From contig JAEDDA010000006.1 in the NCBI GenBank assembly GCA_016298185.1, forward strand, positions 1 to 48,017: DNA of 48,017 nucleotides. Reading direction: 5' to 3'. Numbering within the stretch: the stretch's first letter is position 1; every line of letters starts with the position of its first letter. A model generated the notes under the pieces. That model was given only the letters and a program-made list of their open reading frames with translations, did not search any database and was not told where the DNA came from. Position numbers and translations under genes: made by a program. Source of the stretch: Bacilli bacterium (GTDB lineage: Bacteria > Bacillota_I > Bacilli_A > RFN20 > CAG-826). This document shows positions 24,306 to 36,018 of this stretch, piece by piece.

Positions 24306-25337
24306 ATGGACAGGAAAAAGATATTTGAAGAAATTATAGGTGTCACCAAAGTAGTTGTTCCTGCAGTAGTTACTCAACAAGTCTATAGCAAGATGTTTAA
24401 CCACCACTTTTTAACATTCAAACCTTTCTATTTTGAAATGGAAGATTTTCCTAATCTGACAAGAGTTAGATATCAATTCTATTCCTGCAATAAACATCGC
24501 TTAATTGGCTATATTTATAGCGATAATTCTACGCAAAAACGCGGTATTTTCGTATTTTCACATGGTTATGGCGGGGGTGGACACCATTGCTATTTGGACC
24601 TTATAAATGTCTTATGCAAACAAGGCTATTATGTCTTTGCCTATGACGCTACCGCTAACGATGAAAGCGAAGGAACAACTATCAAAGGATTTACACAAGG
24701 ATTTTTAGATGCCGATAAGGCTATCTCTTTTGTGGAATCACTTAGTGAATATAAGAAATTGCCTTTATATTTAATGGGTCATTCTTGGGGTGCTTATAGT
24801 GCCTCCACCGCTTTAGAACTCCACAAAAGAGTCAGAGGACTCATCGCCTTTAGTGGTTTTAACTCCGCAACCACGATTTTTAAGGCCAATGGCGAGCGTT
24901 TCGCGGGAGAGAAAGCAAATGACTTCATGCAATATGTTGATACCTATGAGCACTTTCTTTTTGGCGAAATATGCGAATCTAATGCTTTGCATAGCTTTGC
25001 TAATTCTAAAGCGAAGATTGTTATTGTTCATTCTGAAGATGATCAAACCGTTCCTATTGAAGCGGGATACTCTTTATATAAGAAACAATTTGGTAAAGAT
25101 AAACGCTTCAAGTTCATTAAATTATTAGAACATGGTCATGGCACGGTTTATTACACACTCGAAGGCAAACACTACTATGACAAGGTTCATAGAGAATATG
25201 ATAAATTTGTTAGACAAAATAAACCTAACGAAGAAGCTAAAGTTAATTATCTAAGAGAACATATTGATAGAAGTAAATATAACAATATGGTCGATGAGAA
25301 ATTAATTAAGAAATGTCTCGACTTTATAAGTAAATAA
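24306..25337 (+). CDS. Alpha/beta hydrolase
   Basis: 343 residues. The nucleophile elbow is GHSWGAYS with Ser160. An HGYGGGGHH oxyanion-loop region lies at 86-94. The acid and base are probably the Asp in HSEDDQTVP and the His in LEHGHG. A hydrophobic stretch near residues 15-25 may be a membrane-associated start. The fold resembles serine aminopeptidase S33 or acyl-hydrolase proteins; the substrate is unknown. I prefer ATG at 24306 over a TTG at 24228, because TATAAT at 24294 would place the TTG upstream of the transcript. The gene is divergent from the M6 protease and convergent with rpoC. Confidence 0.82.
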   Translation: MDRKKIFEEIIGVTKVVVPAVVTQQVYSKMFNHHFLTFKPFYFEMEDFPNLTRVRYQFYSCNKHRLIGYIYSDNSTQKRGIFVFSHGYGGGGHHCYLDLINVLCKQGYYVFAYDATANDESEGTTIKGFTQGFLDADKAISFVESLSEYKKLPLYLMGHSWGAYSASTALELHKRVRGLIAFSGFNSATTIFKANGERFAGEKANDFMQYVDTYEHFLFGEICESNALHSFANSKAKIVIVHSEDDQTVPIEAGYSLYKKQFGKDKRFKFIKLLEHGHGTVYYTLEGKHYYDKVHREYDKFVRQNKPNEEAKVNYLREHIDRSKYNNMVDEKLIKKCLDFISK

Positions 25338-25366
25338 AAAGGCCCCAAAAATAGGGACCTTCTTTT
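25335..25366 (-). terminator. Terminator of rpoC (also serves the hydrolase)
   Basis: Minus strand AAGGTCCC, loop, GGGGCCTT, TTTATTT: 8 bp with a U-G pair. On the plus strand the same position is a C-A mismatch, so it favours rpoC, but it may work for both convergent genes. Confidence 0.75.
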
Positions 25367-25381
25367 TATGTTTTAGAAGAA

Positions 25382-28300
25382 TTATTTCTTATTTTCTTCT
25401 TCCGCTTTACGAATCTTTTCGTGAATTTCGTTGATTACACGATCGTGTTCTTCGACATAGCGGTCAGAAACTTCTTTCATCTTCTTTTCCACTGTGAAGC
25501 CGTCAACAATCGCTTCTTCTTCAGCAGCGGATAATAATCCACGACCCGCTGGGATTAAGTGACCGGTAATGACGTTTTCTTTTAAGCCATGTAAGTTATC
25601 GCGTTTACATTTGATAACTGCATCGGTTAAGACACGTGTGGTTTCTTGGAAGGAAGCGGCGGATAAGAAACTATCAGTTTCAATAGCAGCTTTGGTAATA
25701 CCAAGAATTAATGGTGAGAAGACGGCAGGTCTCTTACCTTCCGCTAAAACTTTAGCGTTCTTCGCGGTGAAGGTATTGATGTTAACGCGTGTACCAGAGA
25801 GCATATCAGTGTCACCAGCATCGACGACGAATACTCTTCTGAGCATTTGTCTAACGATAACTTCGATGTGTTTATCACTAATGCCGATGGATTGTGCGCT
25901 ATAAACCTTTTGAACTTCTTTTAAGATGTAGTTTTCAACGGCTGTTTCATCAGCGTTTTCTAATAAGACTTTTGGTGAAATAGCACCTTCTGTGATCTTA
26001 CCACCATTGATGACTTTATCACCTTTCTTGACTCTCAAGTGAGCGCCATAGTTGGTTTTATAAGTCTTTTCTTCAATGTTGTTCTTGACGGTAACTAAGT
26101 AGCAGCCACCTTCTTCTTTAATATTGGTAATTTCACCTGGGATTTCACTAATTAAAGCTTCACCTTTAGGTGTACGAGCTTCGAATAATTCTTGAACACG
26201 AGGTAAACCTTCAGTAATATCGCTACCAGCAACACCACCAGTATGGAATGTTCTCATGGTTAATTGTGTACCTGGTTCACCGATGGATTGAGCAGCCATA
26301 ATACCAACTGCTTCACCGATTTGAACCTTACGGCCTGTCGCTAAGTTACGACCATAGCAGTGAGCACAGACACCATCTTTGGTTTCACAACCGAATAGGG
26401 ATCTGATTTCCACTTCTTTGATACCAGCGTTAACAATCTTCTTAGCAGCGTCTTCGTTGATCATTGTGTTTTCAGGGACAATCACTTCACCAGTTTCTGG
26501 ATTGACGATTTCTCTTAAGGAATAACGACCGACTAAACGATCTTCTAATTTGACGATAACTGCGTTCTTAGAAGTATCTCTAATTTCTTTAACGACAAAG
26601 CCATGGTCTGTACCACAGTCTTCTTCTCTAACGATAACATCTTGAGAGACGTCGACTAAACGTCTTGTTAAGTAACCAGAGTCAGCGGTCTTTAATGCTG
26701 TATCAGCACCACCCTTACGGGCACCGTGCGTGGCAATAAAGAACTCGGACACGGACATACCTTCACGGAAGCAACGTTTGACTGGCAATTCGATAGTTTC
26801 ACCAGAGGTAGAACCCATCAAACCACGCATACCTGCTAATTGAAGGATGTTGGAAATGTTACCACGAGCGCCGGAGTCGGACATCATGAAGATGGAGTTG
26901 CTTCTATCTTTACCGAATTGTTCTTGTAAGATAGCTTGAACTTTGTTCTTCACACCATTCCAAACATCGACGACTTGAGCATGTCTTTCTTTGTTAGTCA
27001 ATAAGCCCATTTCGTACATTTCTTTGAGTTCAGAGACTTTCTTGTCACCTTCTTCAAGGATTTGTTCTTTACCTTCAACCATGTGGATGTCGAATAAGGA
27101 AATGGATAAGCCAGCAATTGTGGAGAAGCGGAAACCTTGGTCTTTAATCTTGTCAAGAACCGCAGATGTCTTTGGATTGCCTTGACGATCATAACGTTGG
27201 AATACTTCATTAATAATCTTTCCTAAATCTTTCTTACCGAATGATTTTAAGATTGGGCGATTTGCGATTTCTTCACGGATATTGCTACCACGTGGGATGA
27301 AGAATTTCGCGATTTCTTCGTGTTTACCACTTAAGACTTTTTCGTTAACTTCGTTTAAGTATGGGAAGTCACTTGGCAAGATAAGGTTAAAGATAATCTT
27401 ACCAACAGATGTTAATAAGTAACTCTTATTTTCTTCTTCTGTGAAGTCTTTCTTTAATAACGCACTACCTAAGATGGCAATACGGTTATGTAAGTGGATT
27501 TGTTTTGTTTGATAGGCTAGTAAGACATCATCAACACTGCGGAAAGCTTTACCTTCACTAGCAGCGTATAATTCATATCTTTCAGCTTCTTCATCATCAC
27601 CATTAGCTTTTAATTCTTGAGCTTTTGCTAAGAATTCTTCTTTGGTGTTTTCGCTTGTTAAGTAGTAGTTACCAATAACCATGTCTTGGGATGGGGTAAC
27701 GATTGGCTTACCATCTTTAGGACCAAGGATGTTGTTGCTCGCTAACATTAAGTTAAGAGCTTCTTCTTGTGCTGCTTTAGAAAGTGGCACGTGAACCGCC
27801 ATTTGGTCGCCATCGAAGTCAGCGTTGAATCCGGTACACACTAATGGGTGTAAACGAATGGCACGACCATCAACTAAGATTGGTTGGAAGGCTTGAATAC
27901 CAAGTCTATGAAGTGTTGGAGCACGGTTCAATAAGACTGGGTGTTTGGAGATGATTTCTTCAATGATGTCAAAGACAACATTGTCATATCTATCAATAAT
28001 TTTATCCGCTTGTCTATGCGCATTGGCGATACCTCTCTTTAAGAGTTCGCATGCGATAAATGGACGGAGTAATTGAATAGCCATTTCTCTTGGAAGACCA
28101 CATTGATACATCTTTAAGAATGGACCGACGGCAATAACGGAACGACCAGAGTAGTCGACACGTTTACCTAATAAGTTTTGTCTGAAACGACCTTGTTTAC
28201 CTCTTAAGGCGTTGCTTAAGGACTTAAGGGCGCGGCCACCAGCACCTTGAACAGCTTTGTTTCTTCTACCGTTATCGATTAAAGCATCGACACATTCTTG

Positions 28301-29311
28301 AAGCATACGTTTTTCGTTCATCAAGATGGCTTGTGGGGAATTCATATCGATTAATTTCTTTAAACGGTTGTTACGAGAAATAACTCTACGATATAAATCA
28401 TTTAAGTCTGAGGTGGCAAATCTACCACCATCAAGGGCTAACATAGGACGGAGATCTGGTGGGATGACTGGAAGGGCATCTAAAACCATCCATTCAGGTC
28501 TGTTATTGGAGCTTCTGAATGCTTCAATAACTTCTAATCTCTTTGTTAATTTTTGTCTGTTTGCGGAAGAAGCATCCTTAATGGATTTGCTAATTTCTTC
28601 TGCCTCAGCGTCTAAATCAACTTCTTTTAATAATTGTTGAATTGCACCAGCACCTTCAGAGAATTTCGCACCTGTATACTTTTCGACAAAGTTAGCGTTG
28701 GTTTGGAAGTCAAAGACTTCAGCGCGATTTTCTAATCTTTCGATTAAGCGATTGCACTTTTCCCAATCTTCGCTACCTTCGACTAAACCGAATTCGGCGG
28801 CGTTATCTTGAATATCACGTAATGCGGCGATGAAGATTTCACGGCCGTTACGTTCGTTGATGAATTCACGATAATAAAGTGTATGGCTGTTGCCTTTCTT
28901 AATACATAAGTGGGCAGCGTAATACACGACTTCTTCTAAGTCTTTTGGAGAAATAGAAAGGAGTAAACCGATTCTAGATGGAATACCTTTTAAGTACCAA
29001 ATATGTGTACATGGAGCATGGAGCTCAATGTGACCCATTCTTTCACGACGAACATCTTTGGTGGTAATCTCGACACCACAGTGTTCACAAACGACACCGG
29101 CAAATCTAATTTTCTTATATCTACCACAGTGGCATTCGTAGTCCTTGCTAGGACCAAAGATTCTTTCGCAGTATAAACCATCTGGTTCTGGTTTTTGGCT
29201 TCTGTAGTTAATGGTTTCTGGTTTCAAGACTTCACCATGGGACCATTTACGAATAGTATCTGGGGAGGCTAGTCCGACTTGGATTGCCGCTAATTTTTTG
29301 ACATCAAACAT
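25382..29311 (-). CDS. rpoC: RNA polymerase beta' subunit
   Basis: 1309 residues. The catalytic subunit holds the active-site magnesium in NADFDGD (D498, D500, D502). The N-terminal zinc ribbon has C60, C62, C75 and C78; the second zinc site ([14 protein letters not shown]), the bridge helix and trigger loop ([22 protein letters not shown], then TRRLVD) and the C-terminal region with [14 protein letters not shown] sequence are in order. It lies 14 bp behind rpoB, with GGAGG before ATG. It ends in a charged helical tail. It is normal in length for Bacilli with a slightly longer C-terminus. The terminator follows directly. Confidence 0.98.
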   Translation of the reverse strand: MFDVKKLAAIQVGLASPDTIRKWSHGEVLKPETINYRSQKPEPDGLYCERIFGPSKDYECHCGRYKKIRFAGVVCEHCGVEITTKDVRRERMGHIELHAPCTHIWYLKGIPSRIGLLLSISPKDLEEVVYYAAHLCIKKGNSHTLYYREFINERNGREIFIAALRDIQDNAAEFGLVEGSEDWEKCNRLIERLENRAEVFDFQTNANFVEKYTGAKFSEGAGAIQQLLKEVDLDAEAEEISKSIKDASSANRQKLTKRLEVIEAFRSSNNRPEWMVLDALPVIPPDLRPMLALDGGRFATSDLNDLYRRVISRNNRLKKLIDMNSPQAILMNEKRMLQECVDALIDNGRRNKAVQGAGGRALKSLSNALRGKQGRFRQNLLGKRVDYSGRSVIAVGPFLKMYQCGLPREMAIQLLRPFIACELLKRGIANAHRQADKIIDRYDNVVFDIIEEIISKHPVLLNRAPTLHRLGIQAFQPILVDGRAIRLHPLVCTGFNADFDGDQMAVHVPLSKAAQEEALNLMLASNNILGPKDGKPIVTPSQDMVIGNYYLTSENTKEEFLAKAQELKANGDDEEAERYELYAASEGKAFRSVDDVLLAYQTKQIHLHNRIAILGSALLKKDFTEEENKSYLLTSVGKIIFNLILPSDFPYLNEVNEKVLSGKHEEIAKFFIPRGSNIREEIANRPILKSFGKKDLGKIINEVFQRYDRQGNPKTSAVLDKIKDQGFRFSTIAGLSISLFDIHMVEGKEQILEEGDKKVSELKEMYEMGLLTNKERHAQVVDVWNGVKNKVQAILQEQFGKDRSNSIFMMSDSGARGNISNILQLAGMRGLMGSTSGETIELPVKRCFREGMSVSEFFIATHGARKGGADTALKTADSGYLTRRLVDVSQDVIVREEDCGTDHGFVVKEIRDTSKNAVIVKLEDRLVGRYSLREIVNPETGEVIVPENTMINEDAAKKIVNAGIKEVEIRSLFGCETKDGVCAHCYGRNLATGRKVQIGEAVGIMAAQSIGEPGTQLTMRTFHTGGVAGSDITEGLPRVQELFEARTPKGEALISEIPGEITNIKEEGGCYLVTVKNNIEEKTYKTNYGAHLRVKKGDKVINGGKITEGAISPKVLLENADETAVENYILKEVQKVYSAQSIGISDKHIEVIVRQMLRRVFVVDAGDTDMLSGTRVNINTFTAKNAKVLAEGKRPAVFSPLILGITKAAIETDSFLSAASFQETTRVLTDAVIKCKRDNLHGLKENVITGHLIPAGRGLLSAAEEEAIVDGFTVEKKMKEVSDRYVEEHDRVINEIHEKIRKAEEENKK

Positions 29312-29325
29312 CGTTATTTACCTCC

Positions 29326-32300
29326 TTAATCTTCTTTTTCGCCATAGACATGGGCGCTATATCCACCATTTTCAGTATCAACGACTGATTCTGGTCCTGC
29401 TTCACCGGTAAGGTTACGGATAGAAGAGTTGATCTTTCTTTCTTCCTTAAGGGCTTCTTTAGCAAGAGCATCCATATCGATTTGGTTACCTTCGTTATCT
29501 AATAATGAGACATCGATAGCGAGGGATTGTAATTCTTTAACAAGAACACGGAATGCTTCTGGCATACCTGGTTTTGGTAATTCTTGTCCTTTGATGATGG
29601 CTTCGTATGTCTTTCTACGACCGACTCTATCATCTGATTTAACTGTGATGATTTCTTGTAAGACGTGAGCGGCGCCATAAGCTTCAAGAGCCCAGACTTC
29701 CATTTCACCGAATCTTTGACCACCGTTTTGTGCTTTACCACCTAAAGGTTGTTGTGTAACTAAGCTATATGGACCAGTTGCACGAGCATGTAACTTATCA
29801 TCGACCATGTGGACGAGTTTAATCATATACATGACACCAACAGTGATTCTTTCATCGAATCTATCACCGGTTGTACCATCATAAAGAATGGTTTTACCAT
29901 CTTTTGCCATCTTTGCTTTTTCCATCATATCGAAGATTTCTTCGTTTGTGATGCCATCAAAGACAGGTGTGGCAATTTTGTAACCTAATTTCTTTAAAGC
30001 CATACCTAAATGGACTTCAAGAATTTGACCAATGTTCATACGTGAAGGAACGCCTAATGGGTTCAACATGATATCCACTGGTGTGCCATCTGGTAAGAAT
30101 GGCATATCGGCTTCTGGTAAAATACGGGAAATAACACCCTTATTACCGTGACGGCCAGACATCTTATCACCTTCAGAGATCTTTCTCTTTTGGACGATAT
30201 AGACGTGAACAATTTCGTTAACTCCTGGTGGGAATCTATTATCTTTAGCTTTGCCTTCGTGTTTGAACACTTTGACATCTAAGACGATACCAGAGCCACC
30301 GTGAGGAACTCTTAAGGAAGCGTCTTTTCCTTCGTTTGTCTTTTCACCGAAGATGGCCATTAAGAGTTTTTCTTCTGGGCTTGGTTCGGTTTGACCACGT
30401 GGGGTCACTTTACCAACGAGGATGTCCCCTTCTTTAACTTCACTACCTGGAACGATAATACCGCGTTCATCGAGGAAGGCTTTCGCGGCTTCAGAAACTC
30501 CTGGAACGTCTCTAGTAATCTCTTCATCACCGAGTTTTGGAATGCTACGGCATTCTAATTCATATCTTTCGATATGGATAGATGTGTAGACATCATCTTT
30601 AACTAATCTTTCGGACATGATAACGGCGTCTTCATAGTTATAACCATTCCAGGTCATAAATGCGATTGTGACGTTTTGACCTAAAGCTAAGTCGCCGTTT
30701 TGCATTGCTGGACCATCAGCGATGATTTGTCCGCGTTTAATCTTGTCACCAATGTGCACGACACTGTGTTGATTGATACATGTACCTTGGTTACTTCTTT
30801 CAAATTTTTGTAAGTGGTAGACTCTTTCTTTACCTTCGGCTTCTAAGACCTTAATGGTTCTGCTATCACTATAAGTGACAACACCATCTTCCACTGCTAC
30901 AACGGCTAAACCAGAGTCTTTTGCAACTTGATGTTCAAGACCGGTACCCACGAGAGGTGCTGTTGGTTTTAAAAGTGGTAAGGCTTGACGTTGCATGTTA
31001 CTACCCATAAGGGCACGCATGGTATCGTCGTTTTCAAGGAATGGAATACTACCGGCAGCGATACTAACAATTTGTTTTGGACTAACGTCGACAAAGTCGA
31101 CATCTTCTTTAGGAGCCATGATGTTTTCACCCTTATAACGGGCAACGACTTGGTCGTCTAAGATTTCTCCGTTAGGACCTAAGTTAATATTCGCTTCTGC
31201 GATACACTTATCCCATTCTTCATCAGCGGAAAGATAAACACAGTCTTTAGCATCGTTTAAGACACAACCGTCCTTAACTTTACGGTATGGTGTTTCGATG
31301 AAACCGTATTTATTAACTTTCGCATAAGAAGCGAGGTTGTTAATAAGACCGATGTTTTGACCTTCAGGTGTTTCAATAGGACAAATACGTCCATAGTGAG
31401 AAACGTGAACGTCACGAACCGCGGTAGAAGCTCTATCACGTGTTAAACCGCCTGGGCCTAACGCGGATAATCTTCTTTTATTAGTTAATTCCGCGAGAGG
31501 GTTAGTTTGATCCATGAATTGGGATAATTGTGAAGAAGCAAAGAATTCACGAATTGAAGCGTTCAATGGACGTGGATTGATTAATGCTTTTGGTTTCACA
31601 TTACCTAAATCGGAAATGGACATCTTTTGTTGGACGGTTTTCACCATCTTGCCTAAACCGATACGGAATTGGTTTTGAATTAATTCACCAACACAGCGAA
31701 TTCTTCTATTTCCTAAATGGTCAATATCATCTGTGGTCCCGAATCCATCGATGATGTTTAAGAAATATGAGAATGACGCGACAATGTCACTGATTGTGGC
31801 TGTTTGTGCGGTGCTATTTAAGTCTGTACCAATGATATGGCACACTTTTTTGTCTTTTTCATTGTTATATACTTTAACAATGTTGACTAAGTTGTGGGTG
31901 TCTAAACGATCATTAGAACCTAACTTGTGTAAGTGGGCTCCTTTTTCGAAGAAATCTTCGTTTCTTAAATCTTCGACATCCTTTTCAGTTAAGAGGTGGC
32001 CTTTTGGGAATCTGATTTCACCATCGACGGAGACTAAGTTTTCCGCGAGGATTCTACCCGCTAAACGACCATATACGCTTAACTTCTTAATATATTTATA
32101 ACGGCCTGCGCGACCCAAATCGTTACGTTTGCTATCGAAGAATTTTTGCACCAAGTATGTGACGTTACCTTCTTCAGTAACAGGTTCGCCTGGTTTCATC
32201 TTTCTAAAGATTTCCGCTAACGCATTCTTTGAATCTTTGACCTTTAAAGTATCATCTTTTTCGAGTGTGATTTGTAATGCTTCGTTTTTACCGAATAATT

Positions 32301-32925
32301 GGAGAATATCTTTGTCACTTTCAAAGCCTAAGGCACGAAGTAATAAGCAGACGTTCATCTTTCTTTGGTGATCGATACGAACACTTAAGATATCCTTATT
32401 GTCACTTTCAAATTGTAACCATGTTCCTCTTCCAGGAATTAAGTCACAACCATATAAATACTTACCTGCTTTTTGTGTAGCAGAGAAGTAGGCGCCCGGA
32501 GAACGGACTAATTGAGAAATGATAACTTTTTCGACACCGTTGACGATGAATGTACCGCCAGATGTCATTAATGGGAACTCACCCATATAGACTTCTGATT
32601 CTTGGATTTCTCCTGTCTCTTTATGTGTTAAACGTAAAGTGACATAGATTGGGACTGAATAAGTTAAGTCTTGGGTTTTGCATTCTAAATAGGAATGTTC
32701 TGGTTCGCCAAAACGAGCAGAGACGTAGTCAATAGATAAAGTTTCCGTATAGTTAAGAATTGGGAAAGCTTCTCTAAAAACATCATCTAAGCCTTTGTTT
32801 TTGAACTCTTCAAATGATTTGGTTTGAATTTCCACTAAGTTAGGTAGTTCGAGATCGCCACTAACGTAGGAATAGTCATAACGACCATTGTTGAGTTGTT
32901 TCAAGTCTTTGATATTTCTAATCAT
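29326..32925 (-). CDS. rpoB: RNA polymerase beta subunit
   Basis: 1199 residues. It forms the other half of the catalytic cleft. The rifampicin-pocket region reads [30 protein letters not shown] with the usual sensitive residues. [15 protein letters not shown], the flap region, and the C-terminal clamp [27 protein letters not shown] are present. It starts ATG behind AAGGAG and follows rsmC by 25 bp. It ends with a short acidic tail. Rifampicin-region residues visible here are wild type. Confidence 0.98.
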   Translation of the reverse strand: MIRNIKDLKQLNNGRYDYSYVSGDLELPNLVEIQTKSFEEFKNKGLDDVFREAFPILNYTETLSIDYVSARFGEPEHSYLECKTQDLTYSVPIYVTLRLTHKETGEIQESEVYMGEFPLMTSGGTFIVNGVEKVIISQLVRSPGAYFSATQKAGKYLYGCDLIPGRGTWLQFESDNKDILSVRIDHQRKMNVCLLLRALGFESDKDILQLFGKNEALQITLEKDDTLKVKDSKNALAEIFRKMKPGEPVTEEGNVTYLVQKFFDSKRNDLGRAGRYKYIKKLSVYGRLAGRILAENLVSVDGEIRFPKGHLLTEKDVEDLRNEDFFEKGAHLHKLGSNDRLDTHNLVNIVKVYNNEKDKKVCHIIGTDLNSTAQTATISDIVASFSYFLNIIDGFGTTDDIDHLGNRRIRCVGELIQNQFRIGLGKMVKTVQQKMSISDLGNVKPKALINPRPLNASIREFFASSQLSQFMDQTNPLAELTNKRRLSALGPGGLTRDRASTAVRDVHVSHYGRICPIETPEGQNIGLINNLASYAKVNKYGFIETPYRKVKDGCVLNDAKDCVYLSADEEWDKCIAEANINLGPNGEILDDQVVARYKGENIMAPKEDVDFVDVSPKQIVSIAAGSIPFLENDDTMRALMGSNMQRQALPLLKPTAPLVGTGLEHQVAKDSGLAVVAVEDGVVTYSDSRTIKVLEAEGKERVYHLQKFERSNQGTCINQHSVVHIGDKIKRGQIIADGPAMQNGDLALGQNVTIAFMTWNGYNYEDAVIMSERLVKDDVYTSIHIERYELECRSIPKLGDEEITRDVPGVSEAAKAFLDERGIIVPGSEVKEGDILVGKVTPRGQTEPSPEEKLLMAIFGEKTNEGKDASLRVPHGGSGIVLDVKVFKHEGKAKDNRFPPGVNEIVHVYIVQKRKISEGDKMSGRHGNKGVISRILPEADMPFLPDGTPVDIMLNPLGVPSRMNIGQILEVHLGMALKKLGYKIATPVFDGITNEEIFDMMEKAKMAKDGKTILYDGTTGDRFDERITVGVMYMIKLVHMVDDKLHARATGPYSLVTQQPLGGKAQNGGQRFGEMEVWALEAYGAAHVLQEIITVKSDDRVGRRKTYEAIIKGQELPKPGMPEAFRVLVKELQSLAIDVSLLDNEGNQIDMDALAKEALKEERKINSSIRNLTGEAGPESVVDTENGGYSAHVYGEKED

Positions 32926-32950
32926 TGAAATGGCTCCTTAAATCTAATAT

Positions 32951-33556
32951 TTACTTGCTCACTTTTTTCGCTTGATATATGTAATAACCTTTGTCCTTCT
33001 TAAGAAGTTGTATATTGCCGAAGATGCTTTCAATATATTTGCTAGCACTTGGGGCACCTTGGTTTTTACGAATAACAATGAATAATGAGCCGCCATCAAT
33101 TAAGTGTGTAAACGCTCCTTCATACATAGCGTAGGTAACAACCTTACCAGCGCGAATGGGAGGATTCACAACAATTGAATCATATTTTCCTTCAATACTT
33201 TCGTAGATGTCACTATGAAGGACGGTGACTCTCTGGCTTAATCCTAGTTTGAACGCGTTTTTCTCACATAATGCAAGAGCGCGCGTATTAATATCAGCGA
33301 GATCAACTCTCGCCGTCGGACTAGTTATAGCGATAGTTAAGCCGATAGGGCCATAACCACATCCTAAATCCAGTATCTTTCCCGACAATCGGAGGGGAAC
33401 TAATACCTTTAAAAAGGCCAAACTCCCCTCATCGATTTTGTCTTTGGAAAATACTCCGTTATCACTTATTAAAGTAATGACACGACCATCTATAACGTAT
33501 TCAATGTTTCTCTCCTTTGACGCTAGAGAGGGATCTAAATCGAAATAATGGGCCAT
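32951..33556 (-). CDS. rsmC: Class I methyltransferase, RsmC/YbxB type
   Basis: 201 residues. An SAM-binding motif LDLGCGYGPIGL (about 62-73), acidic DLADIN strand and the catalytic NPPIRAG motif (about 134-140) mark an N2-guanine rRNA methyltransferase domain. This is the short, single-domain form found between rplL and rpoB in Bacilli (ybxB); E. coli RsmC is larger. The likely target is 16S rRNA guanine by homology; the exact base is not shown. No Shine-Dalgarno is seen before ATG, and TATATC ends 3 nt upstream with TTAACT 17 nt earlier, so an internal leaderless start is possible next to read-through from rplL. Confidence 0.85.
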   Translation of the reverse strand: MAHYFDLDPSLASKERNIEYVIDGRVITLISDNGVFSKDKIDEGSLAFLKVLVPLRLSGKILDLGCGYGPIGLTIAITSPTARVDLADINTRALALCEKNAFKLGLSQRVTVLHSDIYESIEGKYDSIVVNPPIRAGKVVTYAMYEGAFTHLIDGGSLFIVIRKNQGAPSASKYIESIFGNIQLLKKDKGYYIYQAKKVSK

Positions 33557-33601
33557 ATAGATATACTAATTTTGGGATAACGAGTTAATATTGTGCGGAA
33601 A

Positions 33602-33979
33602 TTATTTAATTTCGCATTCTGCGCCAGCGGCTTCAAGAGCTTTCTTGTGTTCTTCAGCTTCGACTGGGGAGATGTGTTCTTTGACTGCAACTGGAGCTGC
33701 GTCAACTAACTTTTTGGCTTCCATTAAGCCTAAACCTGTGATGGCTTGGATAGCTTTAATAACTGGGACTTTGCTCATACCAGCGCTCTTTAAGAATAAA
33801 GAGACTTCTGTTGGGCCAGCGGCTGGTCCTTCTTCTTCTGCTGGTGCAGCAGCGGCAGCGACTGGAGCAGCGGCTGTAACGCCGAATTCTTCTTCGACTG
33901 CTTTGACTAATTCATTAAGTTCCATTACAGACATTTCTTTTAATGTCGCAACGATTTCTTCTTTTGTTAACTTTGCCAT
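33602..33979 (-). CDS. rplL: 50S ribosomal protein L7/L12
   Basis: 125 residues. It forms the flexible stalk that recruits translation factors. The N-terminal dimer helix ([16 protein letters not shown]), an alanine/proline hinge (about 38-54) and the factor-binding domain ([23 protein letters not shown]) are in order. ATG at 33979 has AGGAGG at 8 nt; the ATG two codons earlier would be too close to it. It is 22 bp behind rplJ. Confidence 0.97.
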   Translation of the reverse strand: MAKLTKEEIVATLKEMSVMELNELVKAVEEEFGVTAAAPVAAAAAPAEEEGPAAGPTEVSLFLKSAGMSKVPVIKAIQAITGLGLMEAKKLVDAAPVAVKEHISPVEAEEHKKALEAAGAECEIK

Positions 33980-34001
33980 ATTCATTTCCTCCTAATTGGC
34001 A

Positions 34002-34490
34002 TTATTTTGCATCCGCCACAGCTTTAATTGTGCAAGCAAATTGGCGGATTGGTGCTTGTAAGCACGATAAGAACATTGATAAGAGACCTTCTCTTCCTGG
34101 GAGTTTTGCAACTTCCTTCATTTGATCAGCTGTGACATATTTGCCTTCGACAACGCCACCTTTGATCTTGAGGGTGCCTCCGAATCTTTTTGCGTATTTT
34201 GCGACGACTTTAGCACCATTACTAACTTCTTTAGAGAAGATGATGGCGTTAGGACCAGCGAGGATTTCATTCCAACTTTGGTAGCCTAATTCTTCGCCTG
34301 CTCTTTCCACTAAGGAATTCTTGTAGACACAGAGTTCTGCTTCTTCCTTGCGGAGGGCACGACGGAGTTCTTGAAGTTGAGCGACGGTTAAGCCACGGTA
34401 TTCAGCCACAACGATTGTGGAAGAATTGTTAGCTTTTTCGACGATCTCTTTCACGACGCTTTGTTTCGCTTCTAAGACTGCTTTATTCAT
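34002..34490 (-). CDS. rplJ: 50S ribosomal protein L10
   Basis: 162 residues. L10 anchors L7/L12 to the 50S subunit. The N-terminal rRNA-binding half (VAEYRGLTVAQLQELRRALRKEEAELCVYKNSLVERA) and the C-terminal helix for L12 dimers are present. It is preceded by an L10-type leader RNA (34530-34617) and a GGAGG ribosome site. This leader should let L10-L12 repress the operon. Confidence 0.97.
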   Translation of the reverse strand: MNKAVLEAKQSVVKEIVEKANNSSTIVVAEYRGLTVAQLQELRRALRKEEAELCVYKNSLVERAGEELGYQSWNEILAGPNAIIFSKEVSNGAKVVAKYAKRFGGTLKIKGGVVEGKYVTADQMKEVAKLPGREGLLSMFLSCLQAPIRQFACTIKAVADAK

Positions 34491-34529
34491 TATTCTTGAC
34501 CTCCTTTTTCAATTTGTTTTTTGAGGCTC

Positions 34530-34617
34530 CAATATACTTGAGTTTTGAGAAATATGTTTCTACGCCTCGGTAACATGATTAAGGCACACTTCGCCCGTTA
34601 CTGTCTTAGGTATATTG
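34530..34617 (-). promoter_or_regulatory. L10 leader (autoregulatory RNA)
   Basis: On the minus strand the core contains CCTAAGACAGTAACGGGCG and CTTAATC with GTTACCGAGGCG, the kink-turn-like motif of the Rfam L10 leader family. An outer stem CAATATAC (34617-34610) / GTATATTG (34537-34530) closes it. It lies between rplA and rplJ, where this element is expected in Bacilli. No terminator T tract follows, so control is probably at translation. Confidence 0.85.
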
Positions 34618-34630
34618 AAATCTTTGTTAA

Positions 34631-35314
34631 TTAACGACCGTTAAATGTGAAATTGATGGCTGGACCCATGGTCGTATGGATGACAGCTGTTTTGATGTAA
34701 TTACCTTTAACTGCGGCTGGTCTGGCTTTTAAGATAGCTTCGACTAAGGCGCTTAAGTTTTCGGCAATTTTCTTTTCATCGAATGAGACTTTAGCGATAG
34801 AGATATGCATATTTGCTTCTTTATCAGTTCTGTATTCGACTTTACCGGCTTTGATATCAGCGATTGCTTTCGCTAAATCCATGGTAACTGTGCCTGTCTT
34901 TGGGTTTGGCATTAAGCCTTTTGGACCTAAGATTCTAGCAACTTTACCGATAATACCCATCATGTTTGGTGTGGCAACGATAACATCGAAACCGAACCAG
35001 TTTTCATGTTGAATTTTATCAATCATTTCTTGTCCGCCATAGAAATCTGCGCCGGCGGCTTTAGCATCTTCAAGTTTGTCAGTAATGGCTAAGACTTTTT
35101 TGGTTTTGCCATTTCCGTGTGGAAGGACGAGAGTTCCTCTGACTTGTTGGTCTGCTTGTTTTGGATCGACATTGAGTTTGAAGGAGACATCAACTGTTGC
35201 GTCAAATTTAACTGTAGATGTTTCTTTTACTAATTTGGCAGCTTCTTCAATGGTGTAGAGCTTATTAGCATCAACTTTTTCTAAAGCGGCAGTATATTTC
35301 TTACCTTTTTTCAT
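34631..35314 (-). CDS. rplA: 50S ribosomal protein L1
   Basis: 227 residues. L1 forms the mobile stalk that moves deacylated tRNA. Family blocks [50 protein letters not shown] and the C-terminal MGP-I-F end are present. It starts ATG behind AAGGAGTATC and is 11 bp from rplK. In many bacteria L1 represses rplK-rplA through the leader RNA. Confidence 0.98.
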   Translation of the reverse strand: MKKGKKYTAALEKVDANKLYTIEEAAKLVKETSTVKFDATVDVSFKLNVDPKQADQQVRGTLVLPHGNGKTKKVLAITDKLEDAKAAGADFYGGQEMIDKIQHENWFGFDVIVATPNMMGIIGKVARILGPKGLMPNPKTGTVTMDLAKAIADIKAGKVEYRTDKEANMHISIAKVSFDEKKIAENLSALVEAILKARPAAVKGNYIKTAVIHTTMGPAINFTFNGR

Positions 35315-35325
35315 AATGATACTCC

Positions 35326-35739
35326 TTAGTCTTTAACCACGATGCCCATGTTATTGGCAGTGCCTTCGATGACTTTCATAGCAGCCTCAATGTCATTGCT
35401 GTTTAAGTCTGGTAATTTGTACTCCGCGATTTGGCGAAGTTGTTCACGGGTGATGCTTCCGATAACGGTCTTACGGCCTAAAGCATTACCTTTTTGTAAT
35501 CCTGCTGCTTTTAAGATGAGACCTGCAGCTGGAGAGGTCTTGATGACGAAATCATAAGATTTGTCTTCAAAAGCTGTGATAAGAACTGGGACAATTTCAC
35601 CACGTCTGTCAGCGGTCTTAGCGTTGAAATCTGTGCAGAATTTCGCCATGTTAACACCGGCAGAGGCAAGTTTTGGACCTGGTTTAGCTTCGCCACCAGG
35701 GAGTTCCATCTTCACGACTTTTGCGATTTTTTTACTCAC
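35326..35739 (-). CDS. rplK: 50S ribosomal protein L11
   Basis: 137 residues. L11 forms the GTPase-associated centre with its rRNA. Typical blocks [16 protein letters not shown] and [15 protein letters not shown] are present, and the N-terminal region is near normal. The start is GTG at 35739, the best choice because GGAGGAAAAG lies about 6 nt upstream. It is the first gene of the rplK-rpoC block. Confidence 0.97.
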   Translation of the reverse strand: MSKKIAKVVKMELPGGEAKPGPKLASAGVNMAKFCTDFNAKTADRRGEIVPVLITAFEDKSYDFVIKTSPAAGLILKAAGLQKGNALGRKTVIGSITREQLRQIAEYKLPDLNSNDIEAAMKVIEGTANNMGIVVKD

Positions 35740-35772
35740 GTGACTTTTCCTCCTTTTTGGTTTGAGTCAGTG

Positions 35773-35813
35773 TCGTGGTCTCGATTATGAGTGGAATCGC
35801 CACTCTTCCACGA
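35773..35813 (-). promoter_or_regulatory. Structured rplK leader
   Basis: On the minus strand TCGTGG pairs with CCACGA, and inside it GAGTGG pairs with CCACTC around a 5 nt loop (CGATT): two helices with an internal loop (2 and 10 nt), 34 nt before the GTG start. The fold resembles an L1-binding leader in position only; the identity is inferred. Upstream, a weak TTGTTT-17-TAACAC promoter may lie about 35830-35860. Confidence 0.4.
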
Positions 35814-35978
35814 TACTTATATAGCGCGTGTTATCACTCTCTCGTATGTGAAACAACATGCTCGTATATCGTATCAAATGTGTATATGTGACCGCAAGTA
35901 TTTTTTAAAGAATATTAATTAGTTAATGATTAACAGGTGAAATCTTGAACTTTCAAATTATTTATAATTTGGTAATTA

Positions 35979-36008
35979 TTGCCTTTTTATATTTGCTCGT
36001 TGTATAAT
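35979..36008 (+). promoter_or_regulatory. Promoter of ktrB-ktrA
   Basis: TTGCCT (35979-35984), 18 nt, TATAAT (36003-36008), then ATG 10 nt later at 36019. Expected transcription starts about 4 nt before ATG, so GGCGG would be partly outside the mRNA. Confidence 0.55.
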
Positions 36009-36018
36009 AAGGCGGAAT

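Noticed and set aside
29429..32480. Several plus-strand frames of 66-122 codons opposite rpoB.
   Set aside because: They follow the antisense of conserved rpoB codons and lack start signals.
33591..33995. A 134-codon plus-strand frame opposite rplL.
   Set aside because: It mirrors the alanine-rich rplL gene and has no promoter or ribosome site.
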